A stretch of 64,000 nucleotides of DNA from Clusia tigrina (GCA_920105625.2 OV050031.1:45816925-45880924), one strand, 5' to 3'. Positions 33,115-47,167 are shown, counted from the stretch's first letter. Notes: generated by a model not told the origin, from the letters alone. Numbers and translations: made by a program.

Positions 33115-33984
33115 TGTAAGAACTAAAATCTTCTGTGGGAAATTTTGGCCCACACTAAAGGTGGCAGAGTCGCTATGCGGCTATATCCACACATACATCA
33201 CGGATAATAGACCCGAACAGATGCATCAAGGAAACGCCCACAATTCAAACCAAAGCAACTGCATTAGAAAAGCTACCTACGTTGTAACCAATTAGCGCAG
33301 CAGTGGCGGGAGCACAGATCACCAGCAGCATATTATACCAATTGGTGTAATTACCACTGAACTACGGGTACAACAAAAGCAACCTCATGCACAGCCAACG
33401 ATCTTGCCAACCAGCGACACGCTTGCGAAGAGAGAAAACACAGCGACGAACAGGACAAAAAACACATGCGCGAACTCAAGCGGTGGAATCTGCCGAGTAC
33501 GCTCGCTCGGTAAATTTTACACTAAAAACATGCAGCAACCAGAGCAAAGCACAAGAGGGACGACAGAGCAATCACCACGCCAACGGCCAACAAGTACAAA
33601 GCATAAAGAGGAATGAGAAAGAATATGCTGGCTTCAAGTTGAATTGAATATAATAATATTTAACAACAAGAACCCTACAGGATTTCGGACAGCGCTGCTG
33701 ACAGCCAACAATACTGCAGGCAAACCAGAAACCTCTGGAGTGAGGTGGCTGACCGACAGGACTTGAAGGTGGCCCAAATGTTACAATAACAACAAGCCTG
33801 GCCACAACAACAACAAGCGAGGCCACTAGCAGAAAGCGTGTAAAGTTACACAACGGTGGCCCGCCAATAAGTTAGGTTAGGTTGGGAAGGCGTGTGCAGA
33901 TACGAAGTATCCGCACTTCCACTCGGAGACATCTATGTCCATTGTGACTGCCTTCAAAAATGCCAGGAGGAGGCATACTCGTCC

Positions 33985-36900
33985 TTACCCTCGATTTCCA
34001 CAAACATTGGAAGTTCCATCCCTATTAAACCATTTGGTTTTCCAGATGAAAGTGAGAAGATCCGATAAATCTACCTTCGTTATCTCTGTCAAACTTGTGA
34101 AGAAGCGCGACCCCAAACATTGAAGTCGTTTCAACTGTAGTCTCGGACATTGACATAAAAAGTGATGAATCGACTCTTTCTCTTCTTCATCATGGCAACT
34201 CCTACATAGCCCGCTCGACGGCATACGCCAATGTTGAAGCATTGGTGCGATAGCACAATGCCCCGTAATGACCCCCGTAAGCACCCTTACTGCAGGTTTG
34301 TTAAGCCCTAAGAGAACCTTTGTTCTCTTCATGTCTAACCTAGGCCATAAGGCCCTTGAAACTTCACAGTCGTCACGATTAGTCCATAAGTTATTTGTCA
34401 CTGCAATAGTGAATTCATCTACGTTCCTAAACAGTTCGCATATCGGGATTTGTATTGAGGTATCTGCTTCGTTAATGTCCATTTCAAAGCCCCTTCTGGC
34501 CATCTCGTCCGCTAATTCATTCCCTTCTATATCGCTATGTCCGGGAACCCAACAAATCGAGACCTTGTGGGGTCCAATATTCAGTAGTGAGGTACGACAT
34601 TTCATTACCAGCTTCGATTTAACTGTCTTGGATTCTATTGCCTTAAGCGCCGCCTGACCACAAAGATAGTGATATTCGAAGGTCGAATTGTACTACTTTG
34701 TATCAGTCCGGCTGCTTTCTCAATTGCATAGTCTCGGCCTGAAAGACGCTGCATGCGTTAGGCAGCCGATATGACTGTCTTGCGTACAAGCCTTCCGAGA
34801 AGACACCCGCCCGCGTTCCACCCTCCATCTTTGAGCCGTCAGTGTATATGGTAATGTCAGAATTACGCGTCACAGAGCCTGACCCCCCAGTCTTCCCTGG
34901 TTGGATAAAGAGTTGGAATTCTAGCTTTAAAGTCCATAGTAGAAGTCATGTAGTCTGTAGCCGTTTCTAAATCGGCCGTAACTAACTCTTGACCCTTCCG
35001 TCTTATTTCACTCAAAATTGTACAGTGTCCATAGTTGGCAGATTTCCACGTGTTGCACTCCCTCAGTCTGAGAGCACACTTAGCGGCACAGCCCTGAATG
35101 ATCACTCCTAGCGGTAAGAGGTGAAATAATATGTTTAAGCCTTCTTGAGGCACGCTGCTTACATCCCCTGAGATTCCCAGGCTAGCAAGTCTTTGTACTT
35201 TTTCAATAAGGGTTCGATTACATTTCCTTTCCAACGCCTTTCACCAGACGATGGACCTGTAGGTTAAAATTGGTCTTATGATTGTGGTGTACATCCCATA
35301 AACGATGTACGGTGACAGTCCCCGTTTTTTCCCAAAGATCCTTTTACAGGTATAGTACGCAGCCAAACCCTTCTTTCTTCTCTCCTCAATATTCCTTCTC
35401 CAATTTAACTTGGAGTCCAGAATGATACCCAAGTATCTTGCTTCTGAAGAGAGATTCAATGTTACCCTACCTAACTTTGGCAAAGAGAACTCAGGGATTT
35501 TTGTTTTCCTGGTGAACAAAACTAACTTCGTCTTAGTACGGTTAACTCCTAAGCCGTCGCGCTCAGCCCATCCGCCCAGTGCTGATTCCATGAGTTCGCT
35601 AATCGTTTACAAGAACTTGCCCGGGATTAGTATGGCAACGTCATCAGCGTAGGCTACAATTTTTGTTCTCTTTGCTTTGAAGGTTTCTAAGATCTCATTT
35701 ACTACTAAAAGCCATAGCAGAGGTGATAGCACCCCCCTGCGGCGTACCCTTGTGGTCCTCCTAGTCACCCTGCTTACTAGCATTGTGTTAATCCATGTCA
35801 CTATGAATTCCTTCACTCCGTGATCTCTCAGCGCCTTACAGATCGCCTCTGTATTTACATTGTTGAAGGCCTCCTCAATGTCCAGAAAACCTACCAACGT
35901 GTATTCCTTATAGTTCATTGACCTCTCAATGATACCAACCACTTCATGAAGTGCACTATCCACTGATCTACCCTTACGGTATGCGTATTGCGCAGTATCC
36001 ATTGTGCGAATATTGGTAACCCTTCTAATATACAGATCAATAAGTCTCTCAAGTGTTTTAAGAATAAACGATGAGAGACTTATTGGTCTGTACTCCCTGT
36101 CAGTAGAGTGATTTATTTTTACCGCTTTTGGAATGAAAACCACCCTGACTTCTCTTCAACTTTTTGGCACGTAGCCATCCTCGAGACACCTTGTGAAGAT
36201 GTGAACTAGATGGGGAATCATGCCCTCAAAAGAATGTTGCAGCATAGCCGGTATAACCCCATCAGGACCCGCTGACTTGTACGAGTTGAAGGAGCCTATC
36301 GCCCACGCAATCTTATCCTCCCTCACGATATCCGACACTTCGGTCCCTGAAACACGTTCAAGATTTATCAACTGCGTATAGGCGGTATGCGAGTCCGTGC
36401 AACCTGGAAAGTGCGTTTCCATCAAAACCTCCAGGGACTGACCCGAGCCAGTCCATACGCCATCCCATCTCTTCACACTGCCGTCACGGTTCTGGACAGT
36501 ATTTTCCTGAGTCTCGATGGCTCATTTACCGACTCCAGAGTTCCTCAGAACTGCTGCCAGTACTCCCTTTTTGCAGCCTTAATTTTGCTTTTATACTCAT
36601 TAAAACTGACTCTAAAATTTTCCCAATCCTCTTCCATCCCACTGTTTTTGGCCTTGTTGAAGAGTCCTCTTGACTTTTTCCTAAAGAGTCCTAACTCAGC
36701 GTTCCACCATACGTGTTTTGGTTTAGCACGCGGCCTAGTCAAAGGATAAGAAAGGATAAAAGAGATATTTCATAAGATTTTTTTCAATATTTCCGTAAGA
36801 CGACCTACCGCCTTATCAATGTTAGCATTCCCTTCGCCGACCTTGACTTTCATCAAAGTAAGTTTTTGGGTTGCCAGTCTTGAGAACTTGGACCAGTCAG

Positions 36901-37619
36901 TCTTTTTTGGGTTCCTTAAAAGCCGTGGGGTCACTACCTCAGAGTAGACTGAGAAGCGTATCCGACGATGATCCGAAAAGGAACAGGCATCAGATAATCT
37001 CCAGTTGTAGACCGTTATGGTATTTGATCCAGTGGCCAGAGTGATGTCAATCACTTCCTTCCTAACCCTATTACGAACGTTGGCTGATTTCCCTTGTTAC
37101 ATAAAGTTAGGCTAGTGGAGAGAATGTAATCAAAAATTGGACTCACCCCTACCATTGGTATCAGTGCTGCCCCAGAGCTCATGGTGACCATTTGCGTCAC
37201 AGCCGGCCCTATGCCCAGTCCGCGTGACTCACCGTAGGCGATAAGTTGCCGGAAAATCTGTGGTGGCGGCCGTTCCTCGTTCTACGGAAAGTATGCGGAC
37301 GTTAGCAACAAACTAGGTTTGTGCCTCTGCTCGCATACCATCGTTGTAAGGTCTCCAGTACTGTAGGGAGTAAAAAGAAAGATATTAATATCTTAATATC
37401 CTTTTTGGCCACTATACACGTTCTGATCTTACCTTGTGTTTGTGGAATGTAGAGACGATAACCATCCATCCCGAGTCCGCTTACCTTACCTCTGAAGAGC
37501 CAACGCTCCTGAACAAGGGCTACGTCCACATCGTCCTCTGCGATGAACTTCATTAAATTGAGCGAGGCTGAGATGGAGTGATGCAAATTAATTTGCACCA
37601 CCTCTAGCTTCCTCTCCAT
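33985..37619 (-). pseudogene. LINE ORF2: endonuclease, RT, RNase H (left arm)
   Basis: N-terminus MERKLEVVQINLHHS begins an APE-type endonuclease (VALVQERW, CDANGHHELWGSTDTN near 37190, FSDHRRIRFSV near 36965). RT follows: YKSAGPDGVIPAML, EYRPISLSSFILKTLERLI, FLDIEEAFNNV, GVLSPLLWL and the catalytic YADDVAIL (near 35645). RNase H is damaged but has IYTDGSK (near 34850) and ICWVPGHSDIEGNELADEMAR (near 34540); the Cys/His cluster ends the frame. Breaks: frameshifts near 37200, 36500 and 34800, and in-frame stops near 36770, 36156, 35607 and 35238. The right arm carries the same breaks. Confidence 0.88.
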
Positions 37620-38952
37620 TCGTTTTTGACCGGTTACCCGGCACGGGAACCTTAAGAGAGCCGAACCCGAATCTGATGCAGTTGCCGTTCCTTAATGTGG
37701 ATAGCGACGCGGGATCCACTGCGAGCACCGCGTCACTTCCCACTCCATTCTTGCAGGTGGTCGTGGAGAACACCCGCCACTCTGCCGAATTTAGAGACTG
37801 GTTCTGCCGTCCGATTAGCTTGAGTATGGATTCCTGGTCCGGAACCGGAGGTTGAATCCACACCGAAACAACCGGGCGGATCGGAAGCAGAGAACGAGGC
37901 ACCACCTCCAACCGAGCGCCCCGCCAGAGTGGGTCAAGGCCGCTAATTGCACGAGTTAAGAAGTCCAGAGACTTCTTGTTTTTGCAACCAACGACCTTAA
38001 CACCCCTCTGCCAGCCGGCCCCGTCAAACTGCAGCTCCCCGCCGTCAGCCCCGACCATCTCCGCTATCAGGCGCGCCTCTACTAGCAACCAATTCTTCGG
38101 TGTTATCATCCCATCAGGGTCGACTCTGTCGATGATAGCTACCTGTTGCTCCATCGGTGATTCGAAGGAGGCCGATGGCTTCGGCTTTTTTGAAGCCTTC
38201 TGAGCCTGCTCATCAGACCGAACTCTTTTTGGAGATTTGCCCGATGCCAAGCTATGTGGCTTTGGCTTTGGCGGCACCTTTACTCGGTCACCTGTGGCCT
38301 TGTCCGACTTACCATTTTTCCTGGAGCTCGAAGCGTTGTCATTATCAGACTCTGCCCCAACAATTCCCTGCTCCTTTTTATTGCATGAACTGGCCGCAGC
38401 GTTATTTTTCTCAAACTTTGCTACGATATTTTCATTCTTTTTAATGAGATCCTTCTCCCTTTTTGTAAAGGAAGAAGGATCTTTCGCCTTCATTTTACGA
38501 AGATAGTAAGCCGAGCGCTTATAGCCATTTCTGGTCTTTTGCTCCTTTGTGCGGCTTACCACCTTCCTTGTCTCCTTCCCCGGCGCAGGAGCATGTGGAG
38601 CGAAGGGCTGAAAAGGACTGAGCAATTGCATCTCAACATCCGACCCTATGTCGTAGACATTGCTGACCTGTGACAACGAGTCGTCATCGGTTGCGTGGTC
38701 TATGCGCAAGCCCAGAAGCTGAGATCCTATGCGATCCCCCTCAGCCTCCACCTCACAGGCCCCTTGCCTACCCAAAGTTGGCTTGGAGACCCTCCCAGTA
38801 GCACTAGCAGACATCGCGGCCTGTGGTACCACGGCGATGCCTGAGGAGTTGCTAACTATTGACGTCAGGTGGCCTCCTCGCCAACCACCTACCGCCGATA
38901 CTGGGGATCCGACCCCCTGCACCGTAAACTCTTCCTTACTTATTTTTGACAT
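37588..38952 (-). CDS. LINE ORF1 protein, 454 aa, apparently intact
   Basis: RNA-binding/chaperone protein of the LINE. N-terminal 130 residues are low complexity; residues about 135-190 are Lys/Arg-rich with a possible coiled coil; residues about 190-265 are basic with Pro-Lys runs (PPKPKPHSLASGKSPKR). From MEQQVAIIDRVDPDGMITP (about 266) follows a globular region with NWLLVEARLIAEMVG and FDGAGWQRGVKVVGC, resembling the domain seen in ORF1 of many arthropod LINEs (DUF4780-like, from memory). No CCHC knuckle. ORF2 starts 32 bases before its end in another frame, so downstream reinitiation or readthrough is likely. Confidence 0.8.
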   Translation of the reverse strand: MSKISKEEFTVQGVGSPVSAVGGWRGGHLTSIVSNSSGIAVVPQAAMSASATGRVSKPTLGRQGACEVEAEGDRIGSQLLGLRIDHATDDDSLSQVSNVYDIGSDVEMQLLSPFQPFAPHAPAPGKETRKVVSRTKEQKTRNGYKRSAYYLRKMKAKDPSSFTKREKDLIKKNENIVAKFEKNNAAASSCNKKEQGIVGAESDNDNASSSRKNGKSDKATGDRVKVPPKPKPHSLASGKSPKRVRSDEQAQKASKKPKPSASFESPMEQQVAIIDRVDPDGMITPKNWLLVEARLIAEMVGADGGELQFDGAGWQRGVKVVGCKNKKSLDFLTRAISGLDPLWRGARLEVVPRSLLPIRPVVSVWIQPPVPDQESILKLIGRQNQSLNSAEWRVFSTTTCKNGVGSDAVLAVDPASLSTLRNGNCIRFGFGSLKVPVPGNRSKTNGEEARGGAN

Positions 38953-39000
38953 CTGAGATCAGAATAAACACCTCCTCCCCGTGGGGTTTCTTTACAGAAA

Positions 39001-39624
39001 GAGCAGGCTCAGAAGGCTTCAAAAAAGCCGAAGCCATCGGCCTCCTTCGAATCACCGATGGAGCAACAGGTAGCTATCATCGACAGAGTCGACCCTGATG
39101 GGATGATAACACCGAAGAATTGGTTGCTAGTAGAGGCGCGCCTGATAGCGGAGATGGTCGGGGCTGACGGCGGGGAGCTGCAGTTTGACGGGGCCGGCTG
39201 GCAGAGGGGTGTTAAGGTCGTTGGTTGCAAAAACAAGAAGTCTCTGGACTTCTTAACTCGTGCAATTAGCGGCCTTGACCCACTCTGGCGGGGCGCTCGG
39301 TTGGAGGTGGTGCCTCGTTATCTGCTTCCGATCCGCCCGGTTGTTTCGGTGTGGATTCAACCTCCGGTTCCGGACCAGGAATCCATACTCAAGCTAATCG
39401 GACGGCAGAACCAGTCTCTAAATTCGGCAGAGTGGCGGGTGTTCTCCACGACCACCTGCAAGAATGGAGTGGGAAGTGACGCGGTGCTCGCAGTGGATCC
39501 CGCGTCGCTATCCACATTAAGGAACGGCAACTGCATCAGATTCGGGTTCGGCTCTCTTAAGGTTCGCGTGCCGGGTAACCGGTCAAAAACGAATGGAGAG
39601 GAAGCTAGAGGTGGTGCAAATTAA
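39001..39624 (+). pseudogene. LINE ORF1, C-terminal part (right arm)
   Basis: Starts at EQAQKASKKPKPS, corresponding to about residue 248 of the intact ORF1, and runs to the natural stop. No start upstream. Two amino-acid differences from the left copy seen (Ser/Tyr in RxLLPIRP, Pro/Arg in LKVxVPG). Confidence 0.85.
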
Positions 39625-42600
39625 TTTGCATCACTCCATCTCAGCCTCGCTCAATTTAATGAAGTTCATCGCAGAGGACGATGTGGACGTAGCCCTTGTT
39701 CAGGAGCGTTGGCTCTTCAGAGGTAAGGTAAGCGGACTCGGGATGGATGGTTATCGTCTCTACATTCCACAAACACAAGGTAAGATCAGAACGTGTATAG
39801 TGGCCAAAAAGGATATTAAGATATTAATATCTTTCTTTTTACTCCCTACAGTACTGGAGACCTTACAACGATGGTATGCGAGCAGAGGCACAAACCTAGT
39901 TTGTTGCTAACGTCCGCATACTTTCCGTAGAACGAGGAACGGCCGCCACCACAGATTTTCCGGCAACTTATCGCCTACGGTGAGTCACGCGGACTGGGCA
40001 TAGGGCCGGCTGTGACGCAAATGGTCACCATGAGCTCTGGGGCAGCACTGATACCAATGGTAGGGGTGAGTCCAATTTTTGATTACATTCTCTCCACTAG
40101 CCTAACTTTATGTAACAAGGGAAATCAGCCAACGTTCGTAATAGGGTTAGGAAGGAAGTGATTGACATCACTCTGGCCACTGGATCAAATACCATAAGGG
40201 TCTACAACTGGAGATTATCTGATGCCTGTTCCTTTTCGGATCATCGTCGGATACGCTTCTCAGTCTACTCTGAGGTAGTGACCCCACGGCTTTTAAGGAA
40301 CCCAAAAAAGACTGACTGGTCCAAGTTCTCAAGACTGGCAACCCAAAAACTTACTTTGATGAAAGTCAAGGTCGGCGAAGGGAATGCTAACATTGATAAG
40401 GCGGTAGGTCGTCTTACGGAAATATTGAAAAAAATCTTATGAAATATCTCTTTTATCCTTTCTTATCCTTTGACTAGGCCGCGTGCTAAACCAAAACACG
40501 TATGGTGGAACGCTGAGTTAGGACTCTTTAGGAAAAAGTTAAGAGGACTCTTCAACAAGGCCAAAAACAGTGGGATGGAAGAGGATTGGGAAAATTTTAG
40601 AGTCAGTTTTAATGAGTATAAAAGCAAAATTAAGGCTGCAAAAAGGGAGTACTGGCAGCAGTTCTGAGGAACTCTGGAGTCGGTAAATGAGCCATCGAGA
40701 CTCAGGAAAATACTGTCCAGAACCGTGACGGCAGTGTGAAGAGATGGGATGGCGTATGGACTGGCTCGGGTCAGTCCCTGGAGGTTTTGATGGAAACGCA
40801 CTTTCCAGGTTGCACGGACTCGCATACCGCCTATACGCAGTTGATAAATCTTGAACGTGTTTCAGGGACCGAAGTGTCGGATATCGTGAGGGAGGATAAG
40901 ATTGCGTGGGCGATAGGCTCCTTCAACTCGTACAAGTCAGCGGGTCCTGATGGGGTTATACCGGCTATGCTGCAACATTCTTTTGAGGGCATGATTCCCC
41001 ATCTAGTTCACATCTTCACAAGGTGTCTCGAGGATGGCTACGTGCCAAAAAGTTGAAGAGAAGTCAGGGTGGTTTTCATTCCAAAAGCGGTAAAAATAAA
41101 TCACTCTACTGACAGGGAGTACAGACCAATAAGTCTCTCATCGTTTATTCTTAAAACACTTGAGAGACTTATTGATCTGTATATTAGAAGGGTTACCAAT
41201 ATTCGCACAATGGATACTGCGCAATACGCATACCGTAAGGGTAGATCAGTGGATAGTGCACTTCATGAAGTGGTTGGTATCATTGAGAGGTCAATGAACT
41301 ATAAGGAATACACGTTGGTAGGTTTTCTGGACATTGAGGAGGCCTTCAACAATGTAAATACAGAGGCGATCTGTAAGGCGCTGAGAGATCACGGAGTGAA
41401 GGAATTCATAGTGACATGGATTAACACAATGCTAGTAAGCAGGGTGACTAGGAGGACCACAAGGGTACGCCGCAGGGGGGTGCTATCACCTCTGCTATGG
41501 CTTTTAGTAGTAAATGAGATCTTAGAAACCTTCAAAGCAAAGAGAACAAAAATTGTAGCCTACGCTGATGACGTTGCCATACTAATCCCGGGCAAGTTCT
41601 TGTAAACGATTAGCGAACTCATGGAATCAGCACTGGGCGGATGGGCTGAGCGCGACGGCTTAGGAGTTAACCGTACTAAGACGAAGTTAGTTTTGTTCAC
41701 CAGGAAAACAAAAATCCCTGAGTTCTCTTTGCCAAAGTTAGGTAGGGTAACATTGAATCTCTCTTCAGAAGCAAGATACTTGGGTATCATTCTGGACTCC
41801 AAGTTAAATTGGAGAAGGAATATTGAGGAGAGAAGAAAGAAGGGTTTGGCTGCGTACTATACCTGTAAAAGGATCTTTGGGAAAAAACGGGGACTGTCAC
41901 CGTACATCGTTTATGGGATGTACACCACAATCATAAGACCAATTTTAACCTACAGGTCCATCGTCTGGTGAAAGGCGTTGGAAAGGAAATGTAATCGAAC
42001 CCTTATTGAAAAAGTACAAAGACTTGCTAGCCTGGGAATCTCAGGGGATGTAAGCAGCGTGCCTCAAGAAGGCTTAAACATATTATTTCACCTCTTACCG
42101 CTAGGAGTGATCATTCAGGGCTGTGCCGCTAAGTGTGCTCTCAGACTGAGGGAGTGCAACACGTGGAAATCTGCCAACTATGGACACTGTACAATTTTGA
42201 GTGAAATAAGACGGAAGGGTCAAGAGTTAGTTACGGCCGATTTAGAAACGGCTACAGACTACATGACTTCTACTATGGACTTTAAAGCTAGAATTCCAAC
42301 TCTTTATCCAACCAGGGAAGACTGGGAGGTCAGGCTCTGTGACGCGTAATTCTGACATTACCATATACACTGACGGCTCAAAGATGGAGGGTGGAACGCG
42401 GGCGGGTGTCTTCTCGGAAGGCTTGTACGCAAGACAGTCATATCGGCTGCCTAACGCATGCAGCGTCTTTCAGGCCGAGACTATGCAATTGAGAAAGCAG
42501 CCGGACTGATACAAAGTAGTACAATTCGACCTTCGAATATCACTATCTTTGTGGTCAGGCGGCGCTTAAGGCAATAGAATCCAAGACAGTTAAATCGAAG

Positions 42601-43227
42601 CTGGTAATGAAATGTCGTACCTCACTACTGAATATTGGACCCCACAAGGTCTCGATTTGCTGGGTTCCCGGACATAGCGATATAGAAGGGAATGAATTAG
42701 CGGACGAGATGGCCAGAAGGGGCTTTGAAATGGACATTAACAAAGCAGATACCTCAATACAAATCCCGATATGCGAACTGTTTAGGAACGTAGATGAATT
42801 CACTATTGCAGTGACAAATAACTTATGGACTAATCGTGACGACTGTGAAGTTTCAAGGGCCTTATGGCCTAGGTTAGACATGAAGAGAACAAAGGTTCTC
42901 TTAGGGCTTAACAAACCTGCAGTAAGGGTGCTTACGGGGGTCATTACGGGGCATTGTGCTATCGCACCAATGCTTCAACATTGGCGTATGCCGTCGAGCG
43001 GGCTATGTAGGAGTTGCCATGATGAAGAAGAGAAAGAGTCGATTCATCACTTTTTATGTCAATGTCCGAGACTACAGTTGAAACGACTTCAATGTTTGGG
43101 GTCGCGCTTCTTCACAAGTTTGACAGAGATAACGAAGGTAGATTTATCGGATCTTCTCACTTTCATCTGGAAAACCAAATGGTTTAATAGGGATGGAACT
43201 TCCAATGTTTGTGGAAATCGAGGGTAA
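39593..43227 (+). pseudogene. LINE ORF2: endonuclease, RT, RNase H (right arm)
   Basis: Same domain order and same frameshifts and stops as 33985-37619, so both arms descend from one already-dead copy. Few substitutions: for example Thr/Arg in NTIxVYNW, Ser/Leu in FRKKxRG, Gly/Glu in EDWxVRLC, Glu/Lys in DINxADT. Confidence 0.88.
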
Positions 43228-44094
43228 GGACGAGTATGCCTCCTCCTGGCATTTTTGAAGGCAGTCACAATGGACATAGATGTCTCCGAGTGGAAGTGCG
43301 GATACTTCGTATCTGCACACGCCTTCCCAACCTAACCTAACTTATTGGCGGGCCACCGTTGTGTAACTTTACACGCTTTCTGCTAGTGGCCTCGCTTGTT
43401 GTTGTTGTGGCCAGGCTTGTTGTTATTGTAACATTTGGGCCACCTTCAAGTCCTGTCGGTCAGCCACCTCACTCCAGAGGTTTCTGGTTTGCCTGCAGTA
43501 TTGTTGGCTGTCAGCAGCGCTGTCCGAAATCCTGTAGTGTTCTTGTTGTTAAATATTATTATATTCAATTCAACTTGAAGCCAGCAAATTCTTTCTCATT
43601 CCTCTTTATGCTTTGTACTTGTTGGCCGTTGACGTGGTGATTGCTCTGTCGTCCCTCTTGTGCTTTGCTCTCGTTGCTGCATGTTTTTAGTGTAAAATTT
43701 ACCGAGCGAGCGTACTCGGCAAATTCCACCGCTTGAGTTCGTGCATGTGTTTTTTGTCCTGTTCGTCGCTGTGTTTTCTCTCTTCGCAAGCGTGTAGCTG
43801 GTTGGCAAGATCGTTGGCTGTGCATGAGGTTGCTTTTGTTGTACCCGAAGTTCAGTGGTAATTACACCAATTGGGATAATATGCTGCTGGTGATCTGTGC
43901 CCCCGCCACTGCTGCGCTAATTGGTTACAACGTAGGTAGCTTTTCTAATGCAGTTGCTTTGGTTTGAATTGTGGGCGTTTCCTTGATGCATCTGTTCGGG
44001 TCTATTATCCGTGATGAGTGTGTGGATATAGCGGCATAGCGACTCTGCCACCTTTAGTGTGGGCCAAAATTTCCCACAGAAGATTTTAGTCCTT

Positions 44095-44370
<276 letters not shown>

Positions 44371-44422
<52 letters not shown>
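44371..44422. repeat. (AT)n tract, centre of a fold-back
   Basis: 52 bp of TA, flanked by perfect 98-bp inverted arms. Confidence 0.95.
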
Positions 44423-44426
<4 letters not shown>

Positions 44427-44630
44427 CAAGTAAGATTAAGATAAATATTTAATAATGCGATAATTTAACATGTTAATGCGCACACCAATAACACACGTCT
44501 GCCCGCTTGAACATCAACTAAACGACTGCACATGCTTATTGATTGTAGTGTGTTTGGTGCGGTTGTATCGCCGAATGGTGATGCCAGTCGCTATCACTCG
44601 CATTACTACACTCGGCCATCCTTCATAACA
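44423..44630 (-). repeat. Gypsy LTR, 3'-truncated (lacks 28 bp)
   Basis: Missing the 28 bases equivalent to 48615-48642; (AT)n begins instead. The right end TTCATAACA (44630) is the TGTTATGAA start on the minus strand. Confidence 0.88.
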
Positions 44631-44665
44631 TCCGACCCGGATGTGTCTATCATCTGGAGTACGGC

Positions 44666-47167
44666 TTATATAATCCATGGCTTCATGTGATCTGCACTCG
44701 TAGATGTTTTTCTTGGTCCGTCGTGTTCGCCAACCTTCTTCATCTCATATCTATCATTGCCCTTATATGCAATAATTTCATATGGTCCATGGTACTTTGG
44801 TCGAAATTTCATTCCAACGCCAAATTGCGTATGAGCGATGCACACAAGATCGCCTACTTTACATTGCTTTGGCGCTTTCCGCTTCGCATCGAATGTTCTT
44901 TTGTTCTCATTTTGGACGGATGTGATTTGCTGCTTTTCTTTGCTTCGTAATTCTTCTCGGTCGCGATTGAATTCAGCTGCTACCTCAGCGTCAATAATTT
45001 CGGCAATGAGCATGTCATCTTTCGTCTTCATCGGTACACCAACCATCAGATCAAACGGTGAAGTATTTATTGATCGCTGAGTTGTTTTATTTAAGTACTG
45101 TTGAACTACGCTGACATACTGATACCATTTCTCCGGATCGTCTACGGACAATTTTGAAAGAACCGAAATTATGTTTCTGTGAGACACGTTCGACTTGCCC
45201 ATTTCCTCTCGGAACCCCTGTTGTCCTTAATACTGAATCGATATTTTCGGATCTGCAATGTTCTTGAAATGCGTCTGCCGTGAATGCCGTTCCTCTATCT
45301 GAAATGATACGCCTCGGATTTCCGAAAATATTTGTCACTATTTTCAATTTACCAACTGTTTCCAATGCGGCAGTAGATTTAGTAGGAAAAATCCAAACAA
45401 ACTTAGTGTCCAACGGCGCGTCTCCTTTTGGTATCGGATGAAGAAATCCTTCTTTTTTGCCAGCTTTTCTCTCGGTTAGTATGCATGGTATACAATTCTG
45501 CACAACACTGTTTATCATTGTTTTCAGATTTGTGACGTAAAACTCCTTTTTGATCACGTCTTCCATCTTTTTATGCTTTAAATGTCCCTGCTCATGCGCT
45601 TTACTGACAATTCCGTGCTGCAATGCTGCGGGTATCACAATGACGACATTACCATTAAACTCATTACAGAGCAACCCGTTTTGCATAACATAATTGTAAT
45701 AACTTCGTTCACGCAGCACATCGATAATGGCCCGTATGTTTTCGTCGTTTGCTTGAGCGGTTTTGATTCTGCTAAGCATGCTCGCTTCTTGTATTAAATG
45801 CATTCGACTCAATGCATCTACATGTTTCATCCTGTCGCCTGCACGATGTACCACCTCACAATCATATTCCTGCAGTGCTAGTGCCCAACGAAAAATTTTC
45901 GGCACATCTTTCTTTTTCATACTTCCTTGATTACCGCGAGCACTTCCAATTCATAGCTGTGATAATTTTGTTCGGCTTCTGTTGTTTTAATGCTGATATA
46001 TCGAACTGGATGCAATTTCCCATCATCATAATCACGCTGCAGTAGTATTGCTCCAAATGCCCATTTGGATGCGTCTGTATGTAATTCGGTTTCAGCACCG
46101 TGCCGAAAGATTGTCAATACTGGTCGTTCTGAAATACAATCTTTAAGTGTTTGCAATGCACGACGCTGTGTTTCACCGAACTCGAATTTGGCATTTTTTC
46201 GCAACATATCACTCAATGGTCGCGCTATCATTGCAAAATTCTGGATAAATTTACGGAAGTATCCAGCTAGGCCGAGAAATCGCTGTACTTGCTTCTCTGT
46301 TTTCGGCTCTGGAAACTGCCTGAGCATCAACGGCTTGAATATCGTGTTAATAAATCGCTGGAAGGCAGCCGGGCTAACGCACAACTCAAATGGTACTTTA
46401 AGAAATTCGAATTGGCCAGCTGGTGTAACAAACGATGTATACTTTCGGCTGCCTTCATCGACCGACACATGGAAGAACCCATTTGCCAAGTCAAGTGTAC
46501 TGAACACTTTACTCTTCTGTAGCAAGTCGATTTGTTCTTCTATTATCGGCATAGGGTATTTGTCCTTCGCAACTTTCTTATTGAGCAGCCGATAGTCAAC
46601 ACACAATCTCTTTGACCCGTCTTTTTTCTTTACCAGAACAATTGGACTGGCGTATTCAGAAACACTTGGATGAATAATTCCATCCGCTAACCATTCATTT
46701 GTTTGCTTTTCCACTTCAAATTTTTCACATTGTGGCACTCGTCGTACTCGTTGCGCCACTGGAATCTCGTCTGTCAACACAATGTTCAAATTCACTGGCA
46801 CTTCTTTAATTGGTCGTGGTTTATATTCGTCTATCAGTTGCTTTACTTCTGCTTGAATTGAATTGCATCGTATGTGTGTAATGTCTGGCTGCATATTTTC
46901 TTCGTCTGAAATAAACACACATTTCACTTGTTGAATCATTTCTACAGTCGTTACATCGGTGGTAGATTTTATGGCGTCTGTCATCCATACTCCGTCGCCA
47001 GAGAAACAAACAGTTGCTTGCTTTGTTAAATTTGTGCCGATTATCACATCTACATTCATACTATCGTTTGGCATGATATGGCACTGACCGATCAACTCGC
47101 ATTCGAATGCTCTCACTGTAACATTGAATACTCCGATTGCCTTTGTGTGTGTTAAACCGATACACAC
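44666..47167 (-). pseudogene. Gypsy pol, copy A (RT, RNase H and integrase, catalytic segments missing)
   Basis: Frame 1 (47167-45917) starts within the protease (DVIIGTNL), then RT: VLVKKKDGSKRLCVDYRLLN, FSTLDLANGFFHV (first Asp) and SPAAFQRFINTIF. It then jumps at about 46320 from FKPLM to LRQFPEPK, so the YxDD segment is absent. RNase H begins (LHTDASKWAFGAIL) but after ELEVLAVI a new frame (from 45920) starts with KKKDVPK, again skipping a segment with a catalytic Asp. Integrase lacks the first catalytic Asp region (junction PLDT/KFVW near 45403), keeps SDRGTAF and GNGQVERV, then shifts frame near 45200 and ends KPWII at 44666. Frame moves from gag to pol by -1. Confidence 0.85.

Larger units (their letters stand above)
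39001..44098 (+). mobile_element. 5'-truncated LINE, right arm of the inverted repeat
   Basis: Mirror copy of 33114-38211 (every pair of positions sums to 77212). It begins inside ORF1, right next to the 5' end of the left copy, so the LINEs lie head to head with a 789-bp spacer (38212-39000) that contains the ORF1 start of the left copy. Differences are scattered substitutions only. Confidence 0.9.

Noticed and set aside
39001..44098. Two independent LINE insertions head to head
   Set aside because: Both arms share the same stops and frameshifts and have no net indel, so one was copied from the other.
46065..46595. 176-codon plus-strand frame opposite gypsy RT
   Set aside because: Antisense shadow; the minus strand encodes RT motifs.
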